Of a DNA stretch of 64,000 bases, positions 9,384-16,692 are shown piece by piece. Origin of the DNA: Elusimicrobia bacterium UBA5214 (GTDB lineage Bacteria > Elusimicrobiota > UBA5214). The stretch covers positions 52,596 to 116,595 of the forward strand of contig DHVG01000002.1 in assembly GCA_002412545.1 (NCBI GenBank), given 5' to 3'. The notes beneath the pieces are model-generated. The model saw only the letters and a program-made list of their open reading frames with translations, had not been told where the DNA came from and did not search any database. Within the stretch, counting starts at the first letter, position 1. Each line of letters starts with the position of its first letter. A program made the position numbers and the translations under genes.

Positions 9384-9767
9384 TTAGTATTCGCTTTTCA
9401 AAACCAACACACTGTCACACTGATAAAACTCAAAGTCAGCAAGAGGGAAATCCGTGTAAGTGCCTTTTTGCTCATACAACAACTCGCTTTCATAAGGCTT
9501 GTCGCTCCAAGCAGTCACTTTGAAAGACTTGTCTTCATTGACTTCTATCCTCCAGACAATGAAGGCCTTGTTGTTTTTGATGTCCTGTTCACTCTGAACA
9601 GATTCAACAATGTCAATTAACCAATAACAACCTGCAGCTTCACACAAGGAAAACATTCCATCTGTCAAACACAGCAGGCCGAAATTCGTTCTGTGATATT
9701 CTTCTGTTCCTGTGAACTGCGAGAGAAATTCTCTCAGCCTTTCCTCACTCAAAATCTCAGTTTTCAT
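9384..9767 (-). CDS. DUF6876 family protein
   Basis: 127 residues. The segments YHRTNFGLLCLTDGMF and EAAGCYWLIDIVES, followed by a predicted beta-rich half with KAFIVWRIEV and ending QCDSVLVLKSE, match what I know as DUF6876, a family of plasmid and phage proteins with no assigned function. The start lies inside the end of the upstream 54-residue gene, so the two are translationally coupled. Presence of this family supports the mobile nature of the region. Confidence 0.65.
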   Translation of the reverse strand: MKTEILSEERLREFLSQFTGTEEYHRTNFGLLCLTDGMFSLCEAAGCYWLIDIVESVQSEQDIKNNKAFIVWRIEVNEDKSFKVTAWSDKPYESELLYEQKGTYTDFPLADFEFYQCDSVLVLKSEY

Positions 9768-9921
9768 TTTTTTTCAACAACTCTTTGAGCTTCGAGTGAT
9801 AAGCGCAGATCTCTTTTGGCTGGGTTGCACAAACACAACCAAAACCGGCAACTGGAAACTCTGATTCATCCTCCATCATTATGAGGATGTTTTTTTCAGG
9901 ATTCCACTTATACCATGTCAT
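9757..9921 (-). CDS. Small protein, 54 residues
   Basis: The ATG at 9921 overlaps the stop of the upstream gene (ATGA overlap), and its own end overlaps the DUF6876 start by 11 bases. Such tight coupling supports a real gene. The peptide begins MTWYKWNPEKNILIMM and has a central CVC and one more cysteine. Family not recognised. Confidence 0.5.
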   Translation of the reverse strand: MTWYKWNPEKNILIMMEDESEFPVAGFGCVCATQPKEICAYHSKLKELLKKNEN

Positions 9922-10355
9922 TTTTCATAATTTAAAGCTTTCAGATGATCTTGCAATTCATCAGCTTGCAATTCTGCGCCTCTCTTCATCTGCTGACCCT
10001 TCAGCTCTGCTGCAATTTCTTCATCAGCAAAAGCTTCATAATAGTCAGGCTCTTGCCATTTCAAATTTGGAAAGTTGGCTTGTGCTTCTTCCAAATCTTT
10101 TGTTGTGTTTTCATCAGGCAGGTCAAAGACTGACTTTGACCTTTCACTATCAAACAATTCCCTAACTTTGTTTTGAGTTCTCTGTATTTCCTTGGCTCTT
10201 CTTGAAAGCATTCTTATTAAGAGAGAAGCCTCTTTTCTTGAATGCACGCAAGTAAGCGCCTTGATATCTTCGCATTCTTTCCATGTATAGCCGTTCAGTT
10301 CACAAAGTCTCCAGACCTTATCTTTTTGTTTATCAGTTATTTTGTTTTCTTCCAT
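9918..10355 (-). CDS. ITDKQ-module protein, head of small operon
   Basis: 145 residues from ATG 10355, which follows the ribosome site AAAGGAGGT; the longer frame to 10412 is leader. The N-terminus ITDKQKDKVWRL...SRKEASLLI is the short helical module (x-T-x-K-Q ... K-x-EAS-x-LI) often seen at the ends of phage and plasmid single-strand-DNA or recombination proteins. Two relatives lie at 14412-14837. The rest is acidic and helical. It heads an operon of four genes down to 9242, with start-stop overlaps. Confidence 0.6.
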   Translation of the reverse strand: MEENKITDKQKDKVWRLCELNGYTWKECEDIKALTCVHSRKEASLLIRMLSRRAKEIQRTQNKVRELFDSERSKSVFDLPDENTTKDLEEAQANFPNLKWQEPDYYEAFADEEIAAELKGQQMKRGAELQADELQDHLKALNYEK

Positions 10356-10412
10356 TTTTCTACCTCCTTTCATTTGCTTCATCGCGTCGTGCTCAATAAT
10401 TTTGTTTTTCAT
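10356..10412 (-). promoter_or_regulatory. Conserved leader, copy 2
   Basis: Same layout as the leader at 7504-7562: ATGAAAAAC, GCACGACGCGATGAAG, CAAATGAAAGGAGGTA, then the start codon. A shorter relative (CAAAATGAAAGGAGGTA) precedes the gene at 14837. The shared bases extend well beyond a ribosome site, so common regulation of these minus-strand operons is possible. Confidence 0.5.
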
Positions 10413-10942
10413 AATTGAGTGTCAACGGCGATAGTGGATACATAAATTTTTAGGGAGTTTTTTCTTCCGCATGAAAAAACTCACGACCTCGCAAGAGGGA
10501 ATAATTTAGTGAGCCACAAGCCAAGGATTATGAAAAAACAAACCCGAAGGGCTCGAGGCGAAGCACTCGAGTCTTGAGCACGACAGGCAAATGTGCGGAA
10601 GGAGGGAATTTTTCAAGACAGGGAGCGAGAGCAAGAATATATGTTAAGCAGAGCGGTTTCTCGGAGAGAAATGACATTTGTTCTTGCTTGAGCAAAAACG
10701 AAAGCGAGCAGTTGTCAAGGTTTGAGTGTGCGAAAGCAAGGAAAACTGAAGACAAAAACACTCACTCCTTTAGCACAAGGCAAAGAGGTGAGTGTTTAGC
10801 GGAAATATATAGAATGCGAGCATCTTAGAGGACTTGGAAGGAGAAACAGTCCAACCATGCAGTAGAAACATTTTTGAGTAGCAAACATTTTTTATCGCTT
10901 AATGCCCCAATCTCAATAGAACCAATCTTTATTGAGCGACTA
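10413..10942. other. Intergenic region, no supported gene
   Basis: About 530 bases between divergent operons. It holds a hairpin GTTTTTTC...GAAAAAAC (near 10457-10482) and CTCGAG-bounded hairpins with CCCGAAGGG (near 10541-10572). A purine-rich stretch follows. The plus-strand frame 10574-10828 has biased composition and no ribosome site; I read it as chance. A structured transcript is possible but unproven. Confidence 0.4.
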
Positions 10943-10971
10943 TTGACAAATTCGCATCATTGAGATAAAAT
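10943..10971 (+). promoter_or_regulatory. Sigma-70 promoter of the radical SAM operon
   Basis: TTGACA at 10943-10948 and TAAAAT at 10966-10971, 17 bases apart. Transcription would start near 10979, ten bases before the ATG of the small membrane peptide at 10989. Confidence 0.65.
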
Positions 10972-10988
10972 ACAAAAATAGAACAAAC

Positions 10989-11155
10989 ATGAAAAATTTT
11001 ACAAATCTGCTAAGAATCGGCAAACTGTCACAAACGAACATAGGTCAAAAATATGGCGTTTTCACGCATTTTTTGGGTATATGTTGTGGGCTATCGTCCT
11101 TGTCGTTCTGGAGATTGACTTCGGCAAATTGTTTTATCCGCAAGACCTGAAGTGA
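10989..11155 (+). CDS. Small membrane peptide with apparent -1 frameshift
   Basis: ATG 10989 lies just after a sigma-70 promoter. The first frame gives about 27 sensible residues (beginning MKNFTNLLRIGKL). At a run of six T (11069-11074, a U-UUU-UUG heptamer) the sensible reading moves to the -1 frame, giving a membrane helix (GYMLWAIVLVVLEI) and a C-terminus FGKLFYPQDLK. That frame stops at 11155, overlapping the GTG start of the radical SAM gene in a GTGA overlap, which supports it as the true end. The whole would be 55 residues. Either one T is missing (mutation or sequencing) or there is programmed -1 frameshifting. It could be a peptide substrate of the next enzyme; that is inference. 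Confidence 0.5.
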
Positions 11156-12258
11156 AATTGTGGACGAAAGGTTTATACATAGTCAAGAGAATGACAACAA
11201 ATAAAACCGTTTATGCACCTTGGAGTCCATCGAATTTGCAATTAGTACTTAATGGATATGACAAAAGAGAATTGCCTGTTATGTATTTAGAACTATCCGG
11301 AAAATGTACTAAATGTCGTTGTTTATATTGCGATTCCCCTCAACGCATGAATCTTGAAAATGAACTCTCTTTAGATGAAATAAAATCTCTAATAAATAAA
11401 TTGGTAAATAAAAGGTTAAGATGGATTTTTATTTGTGGTTTGGGAGAACCGAGTGAAGATGAAAAACTCAAGCCATTATTGTTTTATCTGAAAGAAAGGG
11501 AAATAAGAGTTAGCTTCTTTACAAATGGCTTAGGTTTTGCAGAAAATGACATTCGTAATTTGATAGAGTGTGACGCCAACTTAATTTTAAAGCTTGATAC
11601 GTTCCATGGGGACATTTTTAATCGTTTATTAGGCAAAAAAGGGACAGCTGAAAAAATATATTCCTTTTTGGAATCACTTCTATTATATGGTTTTGTCAAA
11701 GTCAAATCAAACAATGAGACAAATCTTGCACTTTCAATAGTTCCAACGGCGTTAAATTTGAGTTCTATACCTGAAGTAGTAAGATACTGTTTTAAGCATT
11801 CAATTTACCCTGCGATAGGTGAAATGGAACCATCAGGTAATGCTATAAAAAACCTCCCTGATTTAAGAGTATCAACAGTTGATCTTCAAGAAATTCATAA
11901 TAAGGTGTCAGATATTCTCGGTTATTCTTACTTTAGACCATTATGTCCCGGTGTTATCTCAGATTTCAGAATAGATCACGTAGGAAATTGTATTGTTGAT
12001 ACTATCACAGGATTGGGTTGCGGGTGGTTTTTAGAAGAAAAATATGTACCTTTCATTCTAGGGAATATTAGAAATGACTCTATTGATGACATACAATATA
12101 GAGCATTTTTATATAGGTGCGAAAATTTCCATAAGACCGTTAGCATGTTGAAAGAGAAAACGCCGGTCATTGCTTGTGGTGGTGGTGCGCGACCGTCTCA
12201 TTGGGTCGAACTATATGCTAAATTAATGGGTAAATATTTAAAAAGTAATGAGGAGTAA
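11152..12258 (+). CDS. Radical SAM protein with unusual cysteine spacing
   Basis: 368 residues from GTG 11152, overlapping the stop of the upstream peptide gene. Cysteines 52, 55, 57 and 60 sit in SGKCTKCRCLYCDSP. This is where radical SAM enzymes have CxxxCxxC for their 4Fe-4S cluster, but here the spacing would be Cx4CxxC (52-57-60), with an extra cysteine at 55. Later motifs fit the fold: FICGLGEPS (near 107), FFTNGLG (near 123) and LKLDTF (near 145). The C-terminal part has more cysteines (PLCPGV, GNCIV, GCGW, ACGGGARP), suggesting a SPASM-like auxiliary cluster site. It is followed by an EamA transporter and a methyltransferase in one operon. Substrate unknown. Confidence 0.7.
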   Translation: MKLWTKGLYIVKRMTTNKTVYAPWSPSNLQLVLNGYDKRELPVMYLELSGKCTKCRCLYCDSPQRMNLENELSLDEIKSLINKLVNKRLRWIFICGLGEPSEDEKLKPLLFYLKEREIRVSFFTNGLGFAENDIRNLIECDANLILKLDTFHGDIFNRLLGKKGTAEKIYSFLESLLLYGFVKVKSNNETNLALSIVPTALNLSSIPEVVRYCFKHSIYPAIGEMEPSGNAIKNLPDLRVSTVDLQEIHNKVSDILGYSYFRPLCPGVISDFRIDHVGNCIVDTITGLGCGWFLEEKYVPFILGNIRNDSIDDIQYRAFLYRCENFHKTVSMLKEKTPVIACGGGARPSHWVELYAKLMGKYLKSNEE

Positions 12259-12265
12259 CATACCA

Positions 12266-13189
12266 ATGATGTGGTTTTATTTATCATTGCTCCCCCCCGC
12301 TATCTGGGCTTGCGTTAATACTATAGATAAAATTGTTGTTGGTAAATATATAGATAGACCAATAGTCTATCTAATCTTTACGGGACTTGCAACATTGATA
12401 CCTGTATCTTTATTACCACTATGGTGTAACTTTGATAAAATAAGTGTTTCGCTCATTTTACTGTCCATAGCCACAGGTAGCATTTATATTTTTTATACCT
12501 GGTTTTTTTTCCGTTCACTTCAAATTAGCGATGCACCTGTAGTCGCAAATCTACTTTTATTGGTTCCTGTCATATCTCTTTTCATGGGAACGATTCTCTT
12601 TCATGAGAGATTCCATATCCATACATACGGGGGTATACTTCTCGTTATTGGCGGCGTACTTGGAACATCCTTTGAAAAAAGAGAGGGTAAAAATAGAACA
12701 AAGAATTGGTCTTTAACTCTAACGCCGGCATTTGTCTTAATGTTTATATCAGCAATTCTAACAAGTATTGATTATACCCTGGAGAAATACATTCTTATGC
12801 AAACCAATGAAATCACACTTTTTTATTGGAACCGAGTTGGTATTCTTATAGCAACTGGGTGCATTCTTTTGATCCCCAAATCTCCAAGAAAAGATTTTAT
12901 CCGGACTCTGCGTTTCATACCTCATATAATTCCCATATCTTTAATAAATGAAATCTTGGATATGACCGCTGCTTTTATCTTAATTTCTGCATATTACTCG
13001 GGACCCCTATCGCTAGTAACAGCAATTATTTCTATACAGCCTTTATTTGTTCTAATATTTATAAACATCGTGAATAAAATTAGGCCGAACACCGTTCCGA
13101 CTAGCGGGGATAAAAAATATTTTTTAATTAGGTTTGCCTGTATTATCATTGCAGTAGTGGGAATATATCTAATAAGCCTTACGGGGTGA
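12266..13189 (+). CDS. EamA/DMT-type membrane transporter
   Basis: About 307 residues with ten hydrophobic segments in two halves, the layout of EamA (drug/metabolite) transporters. I chose ATG 12266, which has GAGGAG ten bases upstream; ATG 12248 overlaps the radical SAM gene and is also possible. Typical family signs include helix 1 with PPAIWACVNTIDKI and the repeat after a short charged loop near residue 145. It probably exports or imports the product of the neighbouring radical SAM and methyltransferase pair. Confidence 0.8.
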   Translation: MMWFYLSLLPPAIWACVNTIDKIVVGKYIDRPIVYLIFTGLATLIPVSLLPLWCNFDKISVSLILLSIATGSIYIFYTWFFFRSLQISDAPVVANLLLLVPVISLFMGTILFHERFHIHTYGGILLVIGGVLGTSFEKREGKNRTKNWSLTLTPAFVLMFISAILTSIDYTLEKYILMQTNEITLFYWNRVGILIATGCILLIPKSPRKDFIRTLRFIPHIIPISLINEILDMTAAFILISAYYSGPLSLVTAIISIQPLFVLIFINIVNKIRPNTVPTSGDKKYFLIRFACIIIAVVGIYLISLTG

Positions 13190-13196
13190 GTTACAA

Positions 13197-14405
13197 ATGA
13201 GTGATGAGGTTCTGATGCTATTTTTAACCATGATTGTTATGATATTTACTCTTTTAGTTATGATATGGCAGACTTGGTTAACAAGAATAGAAATGCGAAA
13301 AACCGCTGTGAGAGAAATTTATGCAAGGTATTTAGAAATAAACAAATTGGAGGTGGAAAACCCAGCACTTCACAAAATGTTCATGGATAAAAAAACCTTT
13401 GAAGAACTGAAAAACTTACCTGAAGATGAACTTCGAAAGCGAGCATTATCACTATTTATATTTGACCAGTTCGCTATGATTTATAATTTAGGAGAAAGAA
13501 AAAGTGTATATCTAAAGCTAAATCCTTATATCAAAAAATTGTTCAAAGAAGGAAAAATATTAGAGTGGTGGGAAGATTTTATTGATAGAAAAAGGTCTTT
13601 ATTGGATATAAATGAATCTTATATTTGGGGGATAATGACAAACCCAGAAGTAATAAAATGTTGGAAAGATTATAAGTTAGGAGAAACATGGAAAGGTAGT
13701 AAATATTACGAGTACGTGAGTAATATCATAAATAATTCAAAATGGGGTATCGATGATAATTATAAAGACGATTCTTTACAAAAAAAAGAGAATGTTATTG
13801 CCATATATAATGAGGTGGCTGAACAATATACAACAACATTTTTTAATCCTAAAACCTTGCAGGCAGAAATTTTTTATTTGGAAAAGTTCTTATCAGTTGT
13901 AAAAAAAGGAGGGAAAATCATAGATGTAGGATGTGGTCCGGGAATAGAAACAAAATTTATTATAGGTAAGGGGTTTAGATATGAGGGTATCGATTTATCT
14001 CAGAAAATGATTGAGATAGCTAAAAGGAATAATCCGACGGCTACTTTTCGAATAATGGATATGCACGAGTTGAATTATTCTGATAACGAATTTGATGGGA
14101 TTATGGCACTAGAAAGTTTAATCCATCTACCTAAATCTGAGGTGCGTACTATCATTACTGATTTATGTAGAATACTAAAACCTGGTGGAGTCATTTTACT
14201 CGCACTTCAAAAAGGTAAAGGAGAAAAAATTATTTCATTTCCATTTCAGAAAGAAAAGAAGTGCCTACTAACTCTATTTACAATAGATGAGATGAAAAAT
14301 CTGTTGAGTGAATCTGGATTTAAAGTTGTGTATAGTACAACAAGGAAACCTGTTCCGATGGAATACAGATTTGATAAACTCGTTATAATCGCAGAGAAAA
14401 AATAA
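13197..14405 (+). CDS. Membrane-anchored SAM methyltransferase
   Basis: 402 residues. One N-terminal membrane helix (residues 5-25), a charged helical domain to about 190, then a class I methyltransferase domain: IDVGCGPGIE (near 242), YEGIDLSQKM (near 262), MDMHELNYSDNEFDGI and LKPGGVILLAL. It ends the operon started at 10943, eight bases after the EamA gene. Its stop lies directly against a truncated minus-strand gene, so the right edge of the inserted cassette is probably at about 14,406-14,412. Its substrate is unknown; it may act on the product of the radical SAM enzyme. Confidence 0.8.
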   Translation: MSDEVLMLFLTMIVMIFTLLVMIWQTWLTRIEMRKTAVREIYARYLEINKLEVENPALHKMFMDKKTFEELKNLPEDELRKRALSLFIFDQFAMIYNLGERKSVYLKLNPYIKKLFKEGKILEWWEDFIDRKRSLLDINESYIWGIMTNPEVIKCWKDYKLGETWKGSKYYEYVSNIINNSKWGIDDNYKDDSLQKKENVIAIYNEVAEQYTTTFFNPKTLQAEIFYLEKFLSVVKKGGKIIDVGCGPGIETKFIIGKGFRYEGIDLSQKMIEIAKRNNPTATFRIMDMHELNYSDNEFDGIMALESLIHLPKSEVRTIITDLCRILKPGGVILLALQKGKGEKIISFPFQKEKKCLLTLFTIDEMKNLLSESGFKVVYSTTRKPVPMEYRFDKLVIIAEKK

Positions 14406-14411
14406 AAGGAA

Positions 14412-14534
14412 ATGACAGGATAACTCTGCATAAACAATTTCCTTGAGGAGAGGCAGTTTGAGCCTATCCTCAAGTAGCAGTAGATAATTCAACTGCTTAT
14501 CTGTTATTGCTTTTTCCTCTTGTGCTTCTGTCAT
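14412..14534 (-). pseudogene. Truncated ITDKQ-module gene
   Basis: The frame starting ATG 14534 begins MTEAQEEKAITDKQLNYL and reaches LLKEIVYAELS. In relatives the module would continue EAS-x-LI and finish, but here it runs on into antisense of the methyltransferase gene without a stop until 14274. I read it as a gene cut off about ten residues before its end by insertion of the radical SAM cassette. It lies ten bases after the 14544-14837 gene, so it was the second gene of that operon. Confidence 0.5.
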
Positions 14535-14543
14535 TTTCCAATC

Positions 14544-14837
14544 TTAATGCGTTGTCTGTCCGTTTCCGTTCAATGCCTCGTTTATCAATGCTGATGCTTC
14601 TTTCTTGCTTATGTTTTCCGGAAACTCAACCCCAAGTCCTCTCAAGAAATTCTTCTGTTTTTCAGTTGCCTGTTCATTATTGTTGCCGTTTTTCCTGTTG
14701 ACAATTTCTTGAAACCTTCTGTCCTTGCCCATCTCTTGCAATATTCCGATTGCCGCTTGCGTCTTGCCTTTTCCGGTTAACTTCTCGAAGATCGCATTGA
14801 ACTCTTCCACATAGCGTTGGACTTTTTCATCTTCCAT
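14544..14837 (-). CDS. ITDKQ-module protein
   Basis: 97 residues from ATG 14837, which follows the ribosome site AAAGGAGGTAAA. The C-terminal half ATEKQKNFLRGLG...ISKKEASALINEAL is the same helical module as in the 9918-10355 gene. The N-terminal half is helical with TGKGKTQAAIGIL. Such modules occur in plasmid and phage DNA-metabolism proteins. Exact role unknown. Confidence 0.6.
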   Translation of the reverse strand: MEDEKVQRYVEEFNAIFEKLTGKGKTQAAIGILQEMGKDRRFQEIVNRKNGNNNEQATEKQKNFLRGLGVEFPENISKKEASALINEALNGNGQTTH

Positions 14838-15260
14838 TTTTTATTTACCTCCTTTCATTTTGCTCGGGAAGAGAACCTTCCTTCATGATAAATTTTGGCA
14901 AACCCTTATGATTGCCTTAACAATTATCAAAAAAGAAAAGCAAGGGCGAGACCGAGATGGAACGAAAGCGGAGTTTTTCCTTGCGATGCCTGAAGGCTGT
15001 TAATGACAAAAACGGAGCGTGTTCCCTCGGGGTTTCGCAAGAAACGAAAAGCTTAAAATATCGCAAGACGAAGTCGGCAAGAGGGGAATGGCTCGGGTGG
15101 GCGGTGAATTGACGACGAAGCCTTCTTCAAGGAAGAAGGTTTTTTATGTTTTTCCTCGTCCGATGCTTTTCCCAGGAAGTTAGAAACAGTGGCGGTGTCT
15201 TGTCAAAAAGCATTCTACTTTTCGGTAGATTTCCGATTAGCCAAAGCAAGTCAAAAATTG
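14838..15260. other. Intergenic region, no supported gene
   Basis: About 420 bases upstream of divergent genes. It is purine-rich on the plus strand from 14,930 to 15,110. It has a hairpin CCTTCTT-CAAGG-AAGAAGG (near 15121-15139) followed by six T, a plausible rho-independent terminator on the plus strand. No coding frame with a ribosome site was seen. Confidence 0.4.
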
Positions 15261-15289
15261 TTGACAAAAAGGGCGGATGAGAATATAAT
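15261..15289 (+). promoter_or_regulatory. Consensus sigma-70 promoter
   Basis: TTGACA at 15261-15266, 17-base spacer, TATAAT at 15284-15289: a perfect match to the bacterial consensus. It reads toward the DUF2321-like pseudogene at 15362 and, beyond it, the SIR2 gene. Confidence 0.75.
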
Positions 15290-15361
15290 AAATCCTATAA
15301 AGGTTGAAAATCTTTTTGAAACATGTGAAAGTGATTGAATTGATTATAAGGAAGGTTTAGA

Positions 15362-15745
15362 ATGGGCTGGTATGATGTCGCACAAATTTGCTTGAACGGG
15401 AGTGTCATAAATCCTTGCGTGAAATAGTCCCCGCAGTTCAAGAAGAAATTTTGTAACAAGTGCGGTTCTCGGACAATTCCTGCTTGTGAGAAGTGCAATG
15501 TCTAGACCCATGGAGAATACCGTGAAAAAAACACTGTTGTCTTGGCTGTGGGTGGGCACTCCGGTCCAGCACCCTGATTTTGCTCAAATTGCGGAGAACT
15601 GTATCCTAAGGCTACACCCAAGATTGAGGCGGCCCCTGAACTTGTTTCGGAATTGGAGGATATCACAGATTCTGAAAAGAAGATTTTAGCCCAGAGTATC
15701 GATGAAATTGAGCGTTGGTGCGACGTGATAAACATTGTTATTTAA
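15362..15745 (+). pseudogene. DUF2321-like protein gene with three in-frame stops
   Basis: One frame of 128 codons carries the features I associate with DUF2321: DVAQICLNG near the start, FKKKFCNKCGSRTIPACEKC (a zinc ribbon), then FCSNCGELYP and a helical tail with DSEKKILAQSIDEIE. Three stops interrupt it, TAG at 15425, TAG at 15494 and TGA at 15587, with no change of frame. A good ribosome site (AGGAAGG) and a perfect promoter remain upstream. I read it as a recently inactivated gene; recoding is unlikely because two different stop codons are involved. Confidence 0.65.
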
Positions 15746-15831
15746 TGAAGCAGAACTAAATCTAACCTTCAGTTACGTATTCTTTTCCGGATAGGAAGGA
15801 ATAACGCGGAAAGTTACAGTATGGAACAATC

Positions 15832-16692
15832 ATGTCAATTCTTCAGATAACAGGTGAACAGTTGAAGTCTTTAATGGGAGCAAGAGGCAGGAAAAGGTTA
15901 GCTATCCTCATTGGGGCGGGAGTTTCACGGATAGCAGGATGCAAATCTTGGGACGAAATGGTGGAAGAATTATTGAATCTTTGTGGCGAAAAAAAGGAAA
16001 ATTATCCAACCCAAGAAATTCCTGCCATACTTGGTGAATGTAAGAGGAGGTTGAACGAAAATTTTTACCAAGTAGTTGAAAAATCTGTTATCCCTGAAAC
16101 TGAAAAGCTTGATAAGGTTTACAAGCCGATTATGAAAATCCTGTTCGAATCAACAAATCCTGTGAGTGTCATAACCACAAATATTGATAGCTGTCTAGAA
16201 ATGTTAAAGCTTTTCAATGGTAGGTCTTTTGATAAAGACCGGTTAAATCCTCATGAGTTGTATATGGGCGGTATATTTCATCTACATGGAAAGAACGTAA
16301 AAAGTGCAATTCTCACCGCGGAAGACTACAACAATTTCTACCAAAACACTAATACGACAAAATTCTTCCTAAATAACATACTAGGAAGTTACACCCTTCT
16401 AATTATAGGTTACAGTCTCAGAGAATTTGAATTACTCAAGGAATTTATTTTTCTGAATTTTTTGACACCCGGCGACCGACGGAGTCCTTACCATTTTGTG
16501 CTTTTCCCAAGTGACGAAATAAATCCACAGATGTCTGAACTATACAAAAATCAATACGGTATCGGAGTGATTAGCTATCACAAGAGGAATGAATCTTACT
16601 CGGGTTTTGTAGATGCAATTATGGAATTATGTGAGAAACTAAAACCTATTACTGGTAAAGAAGGAGATGCAAGGCATGTCGAAATTAGTTGA
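15832..16692 (+). CDS. SIR2-like NADase domain protein (candidate defence)
   Basis: 286 residues forming a single SIR2-like domain. Visible motifs are ILIGAGVSRIAG (near 28, NAD binding), TTNID (near 116, with the catalytic asparagine and aspartate), IFHLHGK (near 149, with the catalytic histidine) and LLIIGYSLREFE (near 189). Stand-alone proteins of this class in defence systems degrade NAD+ on phage detection. Its end overlaps the start of a 970-residue helical protein by 26 bases, so the two probably work as a pair. This could be a split version of DSR-type proteins, which fuse SIR2 to a long helical region; that is inference. Confidence 0.8.
   Translation: MSILQITGEQLKSLMGARGRKRLAILIGAGVSRIAGCKSWDEMVEELLNLCGEKKENYPTQEIPAILGECKRRLNENFYQVVEKSVIPETEKLDKVYKPIMKILFESTNPVSVITTNIDSCLEMLKLFNGRSFDKDRLNPHELYMGGIFHLHGKNVKSAILTAEDYNNFYQNTNTTKFFLNNILGSYTLLIIGYSLREFELLKEFIFLNFLTPGDRRSPYHFVLFPSDEINPQMSELYKNQYGIGVISYHKRNESYSGFVDAIMELCEKLKPITGKEGDARHVEIS

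Noticed and set aside
10574..10828. 84-codon plus-strand frame
   Set aside because: Biased composition, no ribosome site, and no link to neighbouring operons.
11165..11178. CGAAAGGTTTATAC as a further archaeal-type promoter
   Set aside because: It lies inside the radical SAM gene, and the distance to the next ATG (11191) is about ten bases too short.
15362..15745. TAG codons read as pyrrolysine or suppressed stops in the DUF2321-like gene
   Set aside because: A TGA is also present in the same frame, and no Pyl genes are visible; inactivation is simpler.
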